DNA of 36,558 bases from Rubrivivax sp. (GCA_027483705.1 JAIXTY010000020.1:1-36558); one strand, 5' to 3'; shown: positions 26,174 through 34,978, numbered from the stretch's first letter. Numbers and translations are program-made. The notes: generated by a model not told the origin, from the sequence alone.

Positions 26174-27559
26174 ATGGCCTGGGCACACGCCGTCGGTGGC
26201 ACGCGCTACGTCTTCGACGACCTGAAGACCCTGCTGGCCCGCGCCACCCCCGAGCGCAGCGGCGACCAGCTCGCCGGCATCGCCGCCCGCTCCGCGGCCG
26301 AGCGCATGGCGGCGCGCTGGGCGCTGGCCGAGCTGCCGCTGGCGCACTTCCTCACCGAAGCCGTCGTGCCCTACGAGACCGACGAGGTGACGCGGCTCGT
26401 CGTCGACACGCACGACGCCGCGGCCTTTGCGCCGGTGGCCCACCTCACGGTGGGCGGCTTTCGCGACTGGCTGCTCTCCGACGCCGCCGACAGCGCCCGG
26501 CTCGCCGCGCTGGCCCCCGGCCTGACGCCCGAGATGGTGGCCGCCGTCTCCAAGCTGATGCGCCACCAGGACCTGATGCTCGTGGCGAAGAAGTGCCGCG
26601 TCGTCACGCGCTTCCGCAACACCCTCGGCCTGCCGGGCCGCCTGGCCGTGCGGCTGCAGCCCAACCACCCCACCGACGACCTGCGCGGCGTGGCCGCCAG
26701 CATCCTCGACGGGCTGATGTACGGCTGCGGCGACGCCGTCATCGGCATCAACCCCGCGGGCGACCACCTCGCCGGCATCGGTGCGCTGCTGCGCCTGTTG
26801 GACGAGCTCATCCAGCGCCATGACATCCCCACGCAGGGCTGCGTGCTGACGCACGTGACGAACACGCTGCAGCTCATCGAGCAGGGCTACCCGGTCGACC
26901 TGGTGTTCCAGAGCGTGGCCGGCACCGAGGCCGCCAACGCCGGCTTCGGCATCACGCTCGCAATGCTCTCAGAGGCGCGCGAGGCTGCCCTGTCACTGAA
27001 ACGCGGCACGCTGGGCGACCACGTCATGTACTTCGAGACGGGGCAGGGCAGCGCGCTCAGCGCCAACGCGCACCACGGCGTCGACCAGCAGACGCTGGAG
27101 GCGCGCGCGCAGGCCGTGGCGCGGCACTTCAGGCCGCTGCTGGCCAACACCGTGGTCGGCTTCATCGGGCCGGAGTACCTGGCCGACGGCCGGCAGATTG
27201 TGCGCGCCGGGCTCGAGGACCACTTCACCGGCAAGCTGCTGGGGCTGCCGATCGGCTGCGACGTCTGCTACACCAACCATGCCGACGCCGACAGCGACGA
27301 CATGGACACGCTCATGACGCTGCTGGCCACCGCCGGCGTCACCTTCATCATGGGCGTGCCCGGTGCTGACGACATCATGCTCAACTACCAGAGCACGAGC
27401 TTCCACGACGCCGCCGCGCTGCGCCGGCTGCTCGGCCTGCCGCGGGCACCGGAGTTCGATGCCTGGCTGGCGCGCGTGGGCATCACGGCCGACGACGGCA
27501 CGCTGCTGCCGGCGCCGGCACGTCACGCGCTGCTGGCCGACCTGTCCGGCCTGCGCTGA
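26174..27559 (+). CDS. eutB: ethanolamine ammonia-lyase large subunit
   Basis: A 461-residue EutB, close to the usual length (about 453). Conserved blocks include RFRNTLGLPGRLAVRLQPNHP, LDGLMYGCGDAVIGINPAGD, VFQSVAGTEAANAGFGI, YFETGQGSALSANAHHGVDQQ and CYTNHADADSDDMDTLM. With EutC it forms the adenosylcobalamin-dependent enzyme that splits ethanolamine to acetaldehyde and ammonia. No reactivase (eutA), aldehyde dehydrogenase or microcompartment gene is present, so this is a nitrogen-scavenging type arrangement, not the carboxysome-like eut operon. It starts nine bases after the Rieske gene, and no cobalamin riboswitch can fit in that gap. A specialised role on another vicinal amino alcohol is possible. 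Confidence 0.96.
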   Translation: MAWAHAVGGTRYVFDDLKTLLARATPERSGDQLAGIAARSAAERMAARWALAELPLAHFLTEAVVPYETDEVTRLVVDTHDAAAFAPVAHLTVGGFRDWLLSDAADSARLAALAPGLTPEMVAAVSKLMRHQDLMLVAKKCRVVTRFRNTLGLPGRLAVRLQPNHPTDDLRGVAASILDGLMYGCGDAVIGINPAGDHLAGIGALLRLLDELIQRHDIPTQGCVLTHVTNTLQLIEQGYPVDLVFQSVAGTEAANAGFGITLAMLSEAREAALSLKRGTLGDHVMYFETGQGSALSANAHHGVDQQTLEARAQAVARHFRPLLANTVVGFIGPEYLADGRQIVRAGLEDHFTGKLLGLPIGCDVCYTNHADADSDDMDTLMTLLATAGVTFIMGVPGADDIMLNYQSTSFHDAAALRRLLGLPRAPEFDAWLARVGITADDGTLLPAPARHALLADLSGLR

Positions 27560-27566
27560 GGCGCCG

Positions 27567-28361
27567 ATGACCGCACCCGACCCCTGGACCGCGCTGCGCC
27601 GCCACACGTTGGCGCGCATCGCGCTCGGCCGCACCGGCGCCAGCCTGCCCACCGCCGAGTGGCTGCGCTTTGCCGAGGCCCACGCGCTGGCGCGCGACGC
27701 CGTGCACACGCCGCTGGACGTGCCGGCCCTGGTGGCCGCGCTGCGCCAGCACGGCATCGAGCCGGCGGTCGTGGCCAGCGCCGCGGCCGACCGGGCGACC
27801 TACCTGCGCCGGCCCGATCTCGGCCGGCGGCTGGCCGAGGCCTCGGCCGCGGCGCTGCAGCCCGGCCCCGGCGGCCTGGCCGTGGTGCTGGCCGACGGCC
27901 TGAGCGCACGCGCCACGCAGGCCCACGCGCTGCCGCTGCTGCTGGCCTTGCGCGCGCACCTCGAAGCCGCGGGTGACGCCCTGGGCGCCGTGGCCGTGTC
28001 CACGCAGGCGCGCGTGGCGCTGGGCGACGAGGTCGGCGAGCGCGTGGGCGCCGGCGCCGTGCTGGTGCTGATCGGCGAGCGGCCGGGCCTGTCGAGCCCC
28101 GACAGCCTGGGCGCCTACCTCACCTGGGCGCCGCGCCGCGGCCGGCGTGATGCCGAGCGCAACTGCGTCAGCAACATCCGGCCCGAGGGCCAGAGCCCTG
28201 CCCAGGCCGCCGCGCGCCTGGCCTGGCTGCTGGGCGCGGCGCGGCGCCTCGGCGCCACCGGCGTGGCGCTCAAGGACGAGAGCGAAGCGGGCGGGCCTGT
28301 CGCGGTCATCGACGGAACCGACGACGCGCCGGCGCGGCTTCCGGGACAATCCGGCGGATGA
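27567..28361 (+). CDS. eutC: ethanolamine ammonia-lyase small subunit
   Basis: A 264-residue EutC, somewhat shorter than E. coli EutC (about 295) because of a compact N-terminus. Recognisable blocks are [65 protein letters not shown] and [19 protein letters not shown]. It completes the B12-binding active enzyme with EutB. It starts seven bases after the eutB stop and its TGA overlaps the lpxC start by four bases (ATGA). Confidence 0.95.
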   Translation: MTAPDPWTALRRHTLARIALGRTGASLPTAEWLRFAEAHALARDAVHTPLDVPALVAALRQHGIEPAVVASAAADRATYLRRPDLGRRLAEASAAALQPGPGGLAVVLADGLSARATQAHALPLLLALRAHLEAAGDALGAVAVSTQARVALGDEVGERVGAGAVLVLIGERPGLSSPDSLGAYLTWAPRRGRRDAERNCVSNIRPEGQSPAQAAARLAWLLGAARRLGATGVALKDESEAGGPVAVIDGTDDAPARLPGQSGG

Positions 28362-29293
28362 TCCGCCGGCGCACCCTGAAGACCGAGACCCGCGCCGTCG
28401 GCGTGGGCGTGCACAGCGGCCTCAAGACCGAGCTCGTGCTGCGCCCGGCGCCACCCGACACCGGCGTGGTGTTCACACGCACCGACCTGCCCGAGCGCAC
28501 GCCCATCGCGGTGAACGCCTTCGCGGTGAGCGACACGCGCATGGCCAGCACCATCAGCCCCGGCGGCGATCCCTCGCTGCCCAAGGTGCAGACCATCGAG
28601 CACCTGATGAGCGCCGTGGCCGGCCTGGGCATCGACAACCTGTTTGTGGACATCTCCGCCGAGGAGGTGCCCATCCTCGACGGCAGCTCGGCGGCCTTCG
28701 TCTACGTGCTGCAGAGCGCCGGCGTGGTGATGCAGGACGCGCCCAAGCGCTTCATCCGCGTGAAGAAGGCGGTGGAGGTGCGCGAGGGCGAGGGCGCGAC
28801 GCTCAAGTGGGCGCGCCTGGAGCCCTATCACGGCTACGCGCTCAGCTTCGAGATCGAGTTCAACCACCCGGCCGTCGACGCCACCGGCCGCCGCGTCGAG
28901 TTCGACTTCTCCAAGGGCGTCTACAAGCGCGACATCGCGCGCGCCCGCACCTTCGGCTTCGCCAAGGACGTGGAGATGATGAGGGCGCGGGGTCTGGGCC
29001 GCGGCGGCAGCATGGACAACGTCATCGTCGTCGATGAGCAGCGCGTGCTCAACGGCGAGGGCCTGCGCTACGACGACGAGTTCGTGAAGCACAAGCTGCT
29101 CGACGCCATCGGCGACCTGCACATCGCCGGCCGCCCGCTGCTGGCGCGCTACACCGCCTACAAGAGCGGCCACGCGCTCAACAACCGGCTGCTGCGCGCG
29201 CTGCTGGCCGACGAGTCGGCCTTCGAGACCGTGAGCTTCGAGCACGACGCCGACGCGCCGGCCGGCTTTGCCGAGCTGGCGCCCGCCTGGTGA
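28358..29293 (+). CDS. lpxC: UDP-3-O-acyl-N-acetylglucosamine deacetylase
   Basis: A 311-residue LpxC, which catalyses the committed step of lipid A synthesis in the cytosol. Zinc ligands His82, His245 and Asp249 and catalytic Glu81 and His272 are all present ([35 protein letters not shown]), so it should be active. Compared with the form I recall from Burkholderiales there is a small insertion before the first zinc motif ([10 protein letters not shown]). Its ATG overlaps the eutC stop by four bases, an unusual place for a gene normally found after ftsZ in the division cluster. A GACAAT element at 28345-28350, inside eutC, might serve as an independent -10 box. Whether this is the only lpxC cannot be told from the window. 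Confidence 0.96.
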   Translation: MIRRRTLKTETRAVGVGVHSGLKTELVLRPAPPDTGVVFTRTDLPERTPIAVNAFAVSDTRMASTISPGGDPSLPKVQTIEHLMSAVAGLGIDNLFVDISAEEVPILDGSSAAFVYVLQSAGVVMQDAPKRFIRVKKAVEVREGEGATLKWARLEPYHGYALSFEIEFNHPAVDATGRRVEFDFSKGVYKRDIARARTFGFAKDVEMMRARGLGRGGSMDNVIVVDEQRVLNGEGLRYDDEFVKHKLLDAIGDLHIAGRPLLARYTAYKSGHALNNRLLRALLADESAFETVSFEHDADAPAGFAELAPAW

Positions 29294-29305
29294 GGACGCC
29301 CCGCC

Positions 29306-29491
29306 ATGATGATCTTCCGCCTCGTCTTCGGCCTGCTGCTGGTGAGCGGGCTGCTGTGCTTCGCCACCTACCTGGCCACCGGCAACGCGGTGTGGCGCCG
29401 GCGCGGCATCGTCGTCGTCAAGTGGACGGTGATCGCCGGGCTGGGCTTCTTCGCGGTGCTGATCCTCGAGCGGCTGCCGCGCTTCCTGTAG
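29306..29491 (+). CDS. small inner-membrane protein, 61 aa
   Basis: A 61-residue protein with two predicted transmembrane helices, roughly residues 3-24 (IFRLVFGLLLVSGLLCFATYLA) and 38-56 (WTVIAGLGFFAVLILE), joined by a short positively charged loop (WRRRGIVVVK). By the positive-inside rule the loop lies in the cytosol. No family or function is recognised. It starts 12 bases after lpxC and is probably cotranscribed with it. It converges on the protease gene. The 32 bases between the two stops include a GC-rich dyad (CACGGC-GG-GCCGTG) without a T-tract. Confidence 0.7.
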   Translation: MMIFRLVFGLLLVSGLLCFATYLATGNAVWRRRGIVVVKWTVIAGLGFFAVLILERLPRFL

Positions 29492-29523
29492 CGCGCCGCG
29501 GCGCGGCACGGCGGGCCGTGGCC

Positions 29524-30675
29524 TCAGCGCGCGCGGGCCTCGCGGCTGCGGTTGCCCACCTGCACCTCGATCGTCAGGCGCTCCTTGCCGCGCTGCACCA
29601 CCACCGGCGCGCCCTTGCCGGGCTCCAGCGAGGCCACCGCGGCGAACAGGTCGCTGGCCACGCGCACGGGGCGCTCACCCACCTGCACGACCACGTCGCC
29701 GGGCTTGAGGCCGGCCTTGGCGGCCGGGCCGTTCTGCAGCACGCCGGCGATCAGCACGCCGCTCTTGGCCTGCAGCGCCAGGCTTTCGGCGAGCTCGGGC
29801 GTCAGTTCGCGCGGCTCCACGCCGATCCAGCCGCGCTTGACCTCGCCGCCGGCGATCAGCTGCTCCATCACGCTGCGCGCCGTGTCCACCGGCACCGCGA
29901 AGCCGATGCCCATGCTGCCGCCGCTGCGCGAGAAGATGGCCGTGTTGATGCCCACCAGCGCGCCACCGGCGTCGACGAGCGCGCCGCCGGAGTTGCCGGG
30001 GTTGATGGCGGCATCGGTCTGGATGAAGTTCTGGAACTGCGAGCCCGCGCCGGTGCGGTCGAGCGCGCTCACGATGCCGGCCGTCACCGTCTGGCCGACG
30101 TTGAACGGGTTGCCGATGGCCAGCACGGGGTCGCCGACGCGCAGCGCGCGCACGTCGCCCAGGCGCATCACGGGCAGCGCGCCGGGCAGATCGATCTTCA
30201 GCACCGCGATGTCGGTCTCGGGGTCGGAGCCCACGACGCGGGCCGTTGTGCTGCGGCCGTCGGTGAGCTGCACCTCGATCTCGCTGGCGCCGTCGACCAC
30301 GTGGTGGTTGGTGAGCAGGTAGCCCTCGGGCGCCACGATCACACCCGAGCCCAGCCCCAGCTGCGCACGGCTGCCGCCGCCGAAGAACTCCTCGAAGCCC
30401 GGCACGTTGGCGTGCGGGTTGGCGCCGGTCTTGGTGGCCATGATGCTCACCACCGCCGGTGCGGCCTGCGCCGCGGCGCCGGCAAAACTGCTGAGCGCGC
30501 CGGCGGCCCCCGAGGCCGCGGCGGCCGGCGTCGAGGCCTGGATCAGCGTCGGCATCGGCAGCGCCAGCGGCACGCGCCCGCCCGGCAGCCACTCGGGCTT
30601 GAAGGTCAGCACCACGAAGAGCACCGCCACGGCCACCGTGACGGTCTGCGAGAAGACGAGCCAGATGCGGCGCAT
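29524..30675 (-). CDS. DegS/AlgW-type membrane-anchored serine protease (HtrA family)
   Basis: A 383-residue HtrA protease. One N-terminal anchor helix (about 10-25, TVTVAVAVLFVVLTF) is followed by an Ala-rich linker. The trypsin-like domain has the triad His125 (TNHHVV), Asp155 (ETDIAVLK) and Ser229 (NPGNSGGAL). One PDZ domain sits at about 280-375. A single PDZ plus membrane anchor fits DegS/AlgW, which cleaves an anti-sigma factor during envelope stress, rather than two-PDZ DegP. ATG 30675 (MRRIWLVFSQ) is chosen because the anchor begins there; upstream codons would overlap the divergent Nif3 gene. Only 41 bases separate the two divergent starts, so their promoters must overlap the opposite coding regions. 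Confidence 0.9.
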   Translation of the reverse strand: MRRIWLVFSQTVTVAVAVLFVVLTFKPEWLPGGRVPLALPMPTLIQASTPAAAASGAAGALSSFAGAAAQAAPAVVSIMATKTGANPHANVPGFEEFFGGGSRAQLGLGSGVIVAPEGYLLTNHHVVDGASEIEVQLTDGRSTTARVVGSDPETDIAVLKIDLPGALPVMRLGDVRALRVGDPVLAIGNPFNVGQTVTAGIVSALDRTGAGSQFQNFIQTDAAINPGNSGGALVDAGGALVGINTAIFSRSGGSMGIGFAVPVDTARSVMEQLIAGGEVKRGWIGVEPRELTPELAESLALQAKSGVLIAGVLQNGPAAKAGLKPGDVVVQVGERPVRVASDLFAAVASLEPGKGAPVVVQRGKERLTIEVQVGNRSREARAR

Positions 30676-30716
30676 GGGGTGGGGCGGGCGGGACCGTGGG
30701 GCCTCAGAATGGCCGC

Positions 30717-31475
30717 ATGACGACACGGCAGGCACTCGAGGCGCACCTGACGGCGATGCTGCGCCCGGAAGGCTTCAAGGATTATGGGCCGAACGGTCTG
30801 CAGGTCGAGGGCCGGGCCCGGGTTCGCCGCGTCGTCTCGGGGGTGACCGCGAGCCTGGCCTTCATCGACGCGGCGCTGGCCGACGGGGCCGATGCGCTGC
30901 TCGTGCACCACGGCCTCTTCTGGCGTGGCCAGGACGGCCGCCTCACCGGCTGGCTGGGCGAGCGCGTGCGGCGGCTGATGCGTGCCGACGTGAGCCTCTT
31001 CGCCTATCACCTGCCGCTCGATGCGCACCCCGAGCTCGGCAACAACGCGCAGCTCGGCCGCCGCCTGGGGCTGGACGCCGACGCCCGCTTCGGCGAGCAG
31101 CAGCTGGGCTTCATCGGCCCGGCCCGCGGCCTGGGCACGCTGGCCGCGCTGGTGGCGGGCGTCCAGGCCGCGCTGGGCGATGCGGCGCGCGCGCCGGTGG
31201 TGGTGCCGGGAGACGGCCGCGCGCTGGCACGTATCGCCTGGTGCACGGGCGGGGCGCAGGGCTACTTCGAAGACGCCATCGCGGCCGGCGCCGACGCCTT
31301 CGTTACCGGCGAGATCAGCGAGCCGCAGGCCCACCTGGCGCGCGAGACGGGCGTGGCCTTCATCGCCGCCGGCCACCACGCCACCGAGTGCTTCGGCGCC
31401 CCGGCCGTGGCCGCCGCGGCCTGCGCCGCGCTGGGCCTGGAGCACCGCTTCATCGAGATCCCGAACCCCGCCTGA
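30717..31475 (+). CDS. Nif3-like dinuclear metal-centre protein (YbgI family)
   Basis: A 252-residue Nif3/YbgI family protein. The metal-binding motifs are ALLVHHGLFW (His64, His65), YHLPLDAHPELGNN and, near the C-terminus, AAGHHATECFG. The GEISEPQAHLA block is also typical. The family forms toroidal hexamers with a two-metal site and has been linked to GTP cyclohydrolase-like or hydrolase roles, but its physiological reaction is not settled. ATG 30717 fits the family start. It lies divergent to the protease gene and six bases before the PdxA-family gene, suggesting co-transcription with the latter. Confidence 0.92.
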   Translation: MTTRQALEAHLTAMLRPEGFKDYGPNGLQVEGRARVRRVVSGVTASLAFIDAALADGADALLVHHGLFWRGQDGRLTGWLGERVRRLMRADVSLFAYHLPLDAHPELGNNAQLGRRLGLDADARFGEQQLGFIGPARGLGTLAALVAGVQAALGDAARAPVVVPGDGRALARIAWCTGGAQGYFEDAIAAGADAFVTGEISEPQAHLARETGVAFIAAGHHATECFGAPAVAAAACAALGLEHRFIEIPNPA

Positions 31476-31481
31476 GGCCGC

Positions 31482-32471
31482 ATGAAGCCGCTGCTCGTGA
31501 CCCTGGGCGATGCCGCCGGCATCGGGCCCGAGATCATCGTCAAGGCCTTCGTGCAGGGCGCACTGGCCGACGCCGTGGTGGTGGGCGACGTTGGCGTGCT
31601 GCGCCGCGCCGGCGCGCCGATGGCGGCCCGCATCGAGCACCCGGCCGACCGGGCCGCGGTGCCGCCCGGCTGCCTGCCGGTGATCGAGCCCGCGGGCCTG
31701 CCGGCGGGCCTGGCGGCGCTGCCCTGGGGTGCGGTGTCGCCGGTGGCCGGTGCCGCGGCGGCGCGCTGCATCGAGGCGGCCGTGCGCTGGGTGCAGGCCG
31801 GCGACGGCGCGGCCGTCGTCACCGCGCCCATCCACAAGGAGGCGCTGGCCGCCGCCGGTGTGCCCTACCCGGGCCACACCGAGATGCTGCAGGCCCTGGC
31901 CACGCCACTCGGCGCCACGCCGCCGCCAGTGCGCATGATGCTGGCCAACCCCGAGCTGCGTGTCGTGCTGGTGACCATCCACGTCTCGCTGCGCCGTGCG
32001 CTGGAGCTGCTGGACTTCGAGGCCGTGATCAGCACGCTGCGCATCGCGCACGGCGCGGCACGGGCCTGGGGGCAGGCCGCGCCGCGCATCGCCGTGGCCG
32101 GCCTGAACCCGCACGCCGGCGAAGGCGGCCTCTTCGGCGACGAGGAGCAGCGCTTCATCGGCCCGGCGGTACAGGCGGCGCGCGCCGAGGGCATCGACGC
32201 CCACGGCCCCTTCGCGCCCGACACCGTGTTCATGCGCGCGCGCCGCGGCGAGTTCGACCTCGTCGTGGCGATGACGCACGACCATGGCCTGATCCCCGTG
32301 AAATACCTCGGCGTGGAAGAGGGCGTGAACGTCACGCTCGGCCTGCCCTTCGTGCGCACGAGCCCCGACCACGGCACCGCCTTCGACATCGCCGGCCAGG
32401 GCCGGGCCGACCCGGCCAGCCTGCTGGCCGCGCTGCGCATGGCGCGCGTGCTAGCGCGCGGGGCCGCCTAG
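31482..32471 (+). CDS. pdxA: PdxA-family 4-phospho-hydroxy-acid dehydrogenase
   Basis: A 329-residue PdxA-family enzyme (NAD-dependent oxidation and decarboxylation of 4-hydroxythreonine-4-phosphate in pyridoxal phosphate synthesis). Metal ligands are the histidines in YPGHTEML, LNPHAGEGG and the first His of THDHGLIP. The N-terminal motif reads GDAAGIGPE instead of GDPAGIGPE, and the usual YHDQG reads THDHG. The C-terminal block VEEGVNVTLGLPFVRTSPDHGTAFDIAG is intact. These substitutions, and blocks resembling PdxA2 proteins that act on 4-phospho-threonate or -erythronate, leave the precise substrate open. No DUF1537 kinase, the usual PdxA2 partner, is nearby. The 3' end overlaps that of the convergent DUF1631 gene by 21 bases. 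Confidence 0.85.
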   Translation: MKPLLVTLGDAAGIGPEIIVKAFVQGALADAVVVGDVGVLRRAGAPMAARIEHPADRAAVPPGCLPVIEPAGLPAGLAALPWGAVSPVAGAAAARCIEAAVRWVQAGDGAAVVTAPIHKEALAAAGVPYPGHTEMLQALATPLGATPPPVRMMLANPELRVVLVTIHVSLRRALELLDFEAVISTLRIAHGAARAWGQAAPRIAVAGLNPHAGEGGLFGDEEQRFIGPAVQAARAEGIDAHGPFAPDTVFMRARRGEFDLVVAMTHDHGLIPVKYLGVEEGVNVTLGLPFVRTSPDHGTAFDIAGQGRADPASLLAALRMARVLARGAA

Positions 32472-34892
32472 CGTGGCGAGTTGCCGGCGGGCGCGCTCGG
32501 TGGCGCGCTCGATCAGCGTGGCCTGCTCGAAGGCGCGGAAGCGCCCGCTCTCGCACAAGCGCTGCAGCATGCGGTAGGTCAGCGACACCGTCTTGCGGTG
32601 CCGGCCACCGTGCGTGAAGATGAAGAAGCTGCGGCCGCTGCTCACGTGCGCCAGGCGCACCTTCTGCCACTCGTCGTGCAGCTGCATCTGGTAGGCGAAG
32701 CCGATCTGCACCGAATCGGCGAGCTCGCGGCCCTGCACCGGCTCGGCCGCCTCGGCGATGCCGGGCAGCCCCGGCGCCACCGGCTGCGCCGCGCCGCCCC
32801 GTGCGGCGGCCAGCTCGCCGGCGTCGGCCATCGAGCCGAGGTCGATGTCGACCTGGCCGTTCCAGTCGACCTGCTGCTCGGCAACCAGGCCGATGCGCTC
32901 GACATCGCCGGCCGTCAGCGCCGGCATCATGACTTCCTCGCTCAGCACCGGCAGCGCCGAGGGCGGGATGGCCCGGAGTTCTTCCCTCGACGGCGTCGGC
33001 CGCTCCAGCGCGCCTTCAACGCGGCGGGCCATCAGGTTGAGGTCCAGCGGCCGTGCCGGCGGGGCCTTCAGCGACTCGGCGTGCGCCGGCATCAGCTGGC
33101 CGAAGAAGGCGCGCCGCTCGGCCTCGGGCCAGCCGATGAGGTTCATGCCCTCGGTGAGCTCCTGCATCATCTTCGGCAGCTCGGCGAGGAAGGTCTTGCG
33201 GTGCGCCGGCGTCGGCTTGGCCTGCACCGACATCGCCAGCTCGCGTGCGGTGCGGCGGAACTTCTGCACCAGCGCGCCGTCGGGGCCGCCCTCGGGCGTC
33301 TTCACGGCCGCGGCGCGCATCAGCACCTGGCTCCAGGTGCGGGCGATGAAGTCGCGCACGAAGGCCGGGCCGGTGAGGTCGCGCAGCTCGCTGCTCAGCC
33401 GCTCGGCGTACAGCGCGCGCAGGCGCAGCTCGTCCTCCTTCTCGGACAGCAGCCGCGCGGCATCGCCCTGCAGGCCCTGCTGCGCCTGTTCGGCGACGAA
33501 GGCCTCCAGCGCCTTCAGCTTCTGCTCGTACAGCTCGATGTGGTCGAAGTCGCCCTCGACGACCTCGGTGACCAGGGCCTTGACCTTGGCCATGAACTCG
33601 CGCGCCGCGGCCTCGTCGAAGTCCTCGAAGGCCGCGCCCAGCGACGCGATGCGGTTGACGAAGCGCCGCACCGGGTGCTTGCGCGACGAGAAGAAGCTCG
33701 GGTCACCCAGCGCCGCGCGCAGCACCGGCAACTGCAGCCGCGCGAGCAGGCGCGCCATCTGGGGCGGCACCTTCGGGTCGGCCAGGATCTGGTCGAACAG
33801 GAAGCCGATGACGTCGATCACCAGGTGATCGAGCGCCCCGCGCGAGGCCTCGCGCAGCTCGTCGCGGTGCAGGTGGATCAGGTTGGGCAGCGGCGGCGCG
33901 CCGCCGTCGTAGGCCTCGCCCGAGAAGCCGCTGCCGGCGTCGCCGCCCGCGCCAGTGGAGGCGGGTGCCTCGTGGTAGGCCAGCCGGCGCAGCAGGTGCA
34001 TCAGGCCGGGATCGACCTGCCCCAGCGGCGTGCCGCCCCGCGACGACAGGCCGCTGCCCCGCGTGGACGGCGCGAAGCCCGTGCGCGGCACCGGCTGGCC
34101 GCGGCCGGCCGCGCCGGGCGCAGCGGCGCTGCCAGGCGCGAAGCCGGCGCCGGAGCGGCTGGCCTCGGACGGCAGCGGCGCCTGCTGGCTGTCGCTGCCG
34201 TCGACCGTGGTGGCACCGCCGGCGCCGCGCGGGCGCACCTGCAGGCCCACGGGCTGGACGCCGGCCTTGCGGAAGTCGCTCACGATGCCGGCGTAGGTGG
34301 CGCGCAGCAGGGCGGAGAGCGAGCGGCCCAGGTCGGCCATCAGGCGCTTGCGGATGTCGGCGTCGTCGGAGACCGCGGCGACGCCGCGCACGAGGGCGTG
34401 GCCCACCAGCTCGGGCCGCAGCGGGTTGCGCTCGCGGGCGCCGTCGGTGGCGCCGCCGGCGTCGGCCAGCACGGTGGCCACAAAGCCGTCGAGCTCGCGC
34501 AGCTCCCATTCGCAGGCGTGCGCGATCTCCATCGCGAAGCGGTCGGCGGTGATCTGCGCCTCGACCTCGCGGTCCTCGACCAGGCTCAGCGCGTCCCAGC
34601 TGGTGGGGGCCGGCGCCGTCTGCGTGGTGGCCGCGGCGGCCGCGGCGCCAAGATCGCGCAGCAGCCGCTCGTCGAACGCGTCATTGAACGTGAGCACGAA
34701 GACCGCGGACTTGCGGTTGAGCTCGAACTGCGCCGCCAGCAGCCCATCACGCTGGAAGGCGTGCGTGGCGGCCAGGGCCGCCAGACCGAGGCTTTCGATG
34801 GTGCGCTCGCAGGCCTCGCGGGCCGTGAGCTTGAGCCGCTGGATCGCGGCTTCCAGCGGCGCAGGCAGGCGGTGCAGGGGATTGGGCTTCAT
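32451..34892 (-). CDS. DUF1631 family protein
   Basis: An 813-residue cytosolic protein of the DUF1631 family, whose function is not known to me. It is mostly helical. The N-terminal part (about 1-200) includes ELNRKSAVFVLTFNDAFDERLL. A low-complexity Gly/Pro/Ser region lies at about 215-330 and a long helical middle at about 330-640. The conserved C-terminal domain (about 715-813) has VRLAHVSSGRSFFIFTHGGRH, a PilZ-like beta character, and a closing helix rich in Glu and Arg. ATG 34892 (MKPNPLHRLPAPL) is preferred to an upstream in-frame start because it fits the family start. It is alone on the minus strand, between the convergent pdxA and the mscL terminator. Confidence 0.85.
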   Translation of the reverse strand: MKPNPLHRLPAPLEAAIQRLKLTAREACERTIESLGLAALAATHAFQRDGLLAAQFELNRKSAVFVLTFNDAFDERLLRDLGAAAAAATTQTAPAPTSWDALSLVEDREVEAQITADRFAMEIAHACEWELRELDGFVATVLADAGGATDGARERNPLRPELVGHALVRGVAAVSDDADIRKRLMADLGRSLSALLRATYAGIVSDFRKAGVQPVGLQVRPRGAGGATTVDGSDSQQAPLPSEASRSGAGFAPGSAAAPGAAGRGQPVPRTGFAPSTRGSGLSSRGGTPLGQVDPGLMHLLRRLAYHEAPASTGAGGDAGSGFSGEAYDGGAPPLPNLIHLHRDELREASRGALDHLVIDVIGFLFDQILADPKVPPQMARLLARLQLPVLRAALGDPSFFSSRKHPVRRFVNRIASLGAAFEDFDEAAAREFMAKVKALVTEVVEGDFDHIELYEQKLKALEAFVAEQAQQGLQGDAARLLSEKEDELRLRALYAERLSSELRDLTGPAFVRDFIARTWSQVLMRAAAVKTPEGGPDGALVQKFRRTARELAMSVQAKPTPAHRKTFLAELPKMMQELTEGMNLIGWPEAERRAFFGQLMPAHAESLKAPPARPLDLNLMARRVEGALERPTPSREELRAIPPSALPVLSEEVMMPALTAGDVERIGLVAEQQVDWNGQVDIDLGSMADAGELAAARGGAAQPVAPGLPGIAEAAEPVQGRELADSVQIGFAYQMQLHDEWQKVRLAHVSSGRSFFIFTHGGRHRKTVSLTYRMLQRLCESGRFRAFEQATLIERATERARRQLATLGGPAR

Positions 34893-34956
34893 CGTCGGCG
34901 ACAGCCCCGCTCGGGGCCTGCCGAGTATGCGGCAGGCCCGGCCACTCGATGCGGGC

Positions 34957-34978
34957 AAAAGCCGGCCCCGGGGGCCGG
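34957..34978 (-). terminator. intrinsic terminator downstream of mscL
   Basis: On the minus strand CCGGCCCC-C-GGGGCCGG (34978-34962) is followed by CTTTTG, a GC-rich hairpin with a short T run, 46-67 bases after the mscL stop. The right arm can instead pair with 34985-34992 (GGGGCCGG-TGATCG-CCGGCCCC), giving a competing hairpin without a T run. The 131-base gap between mscL and DUF1631 holds nothing else that I can see. Confidence 0.55.
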
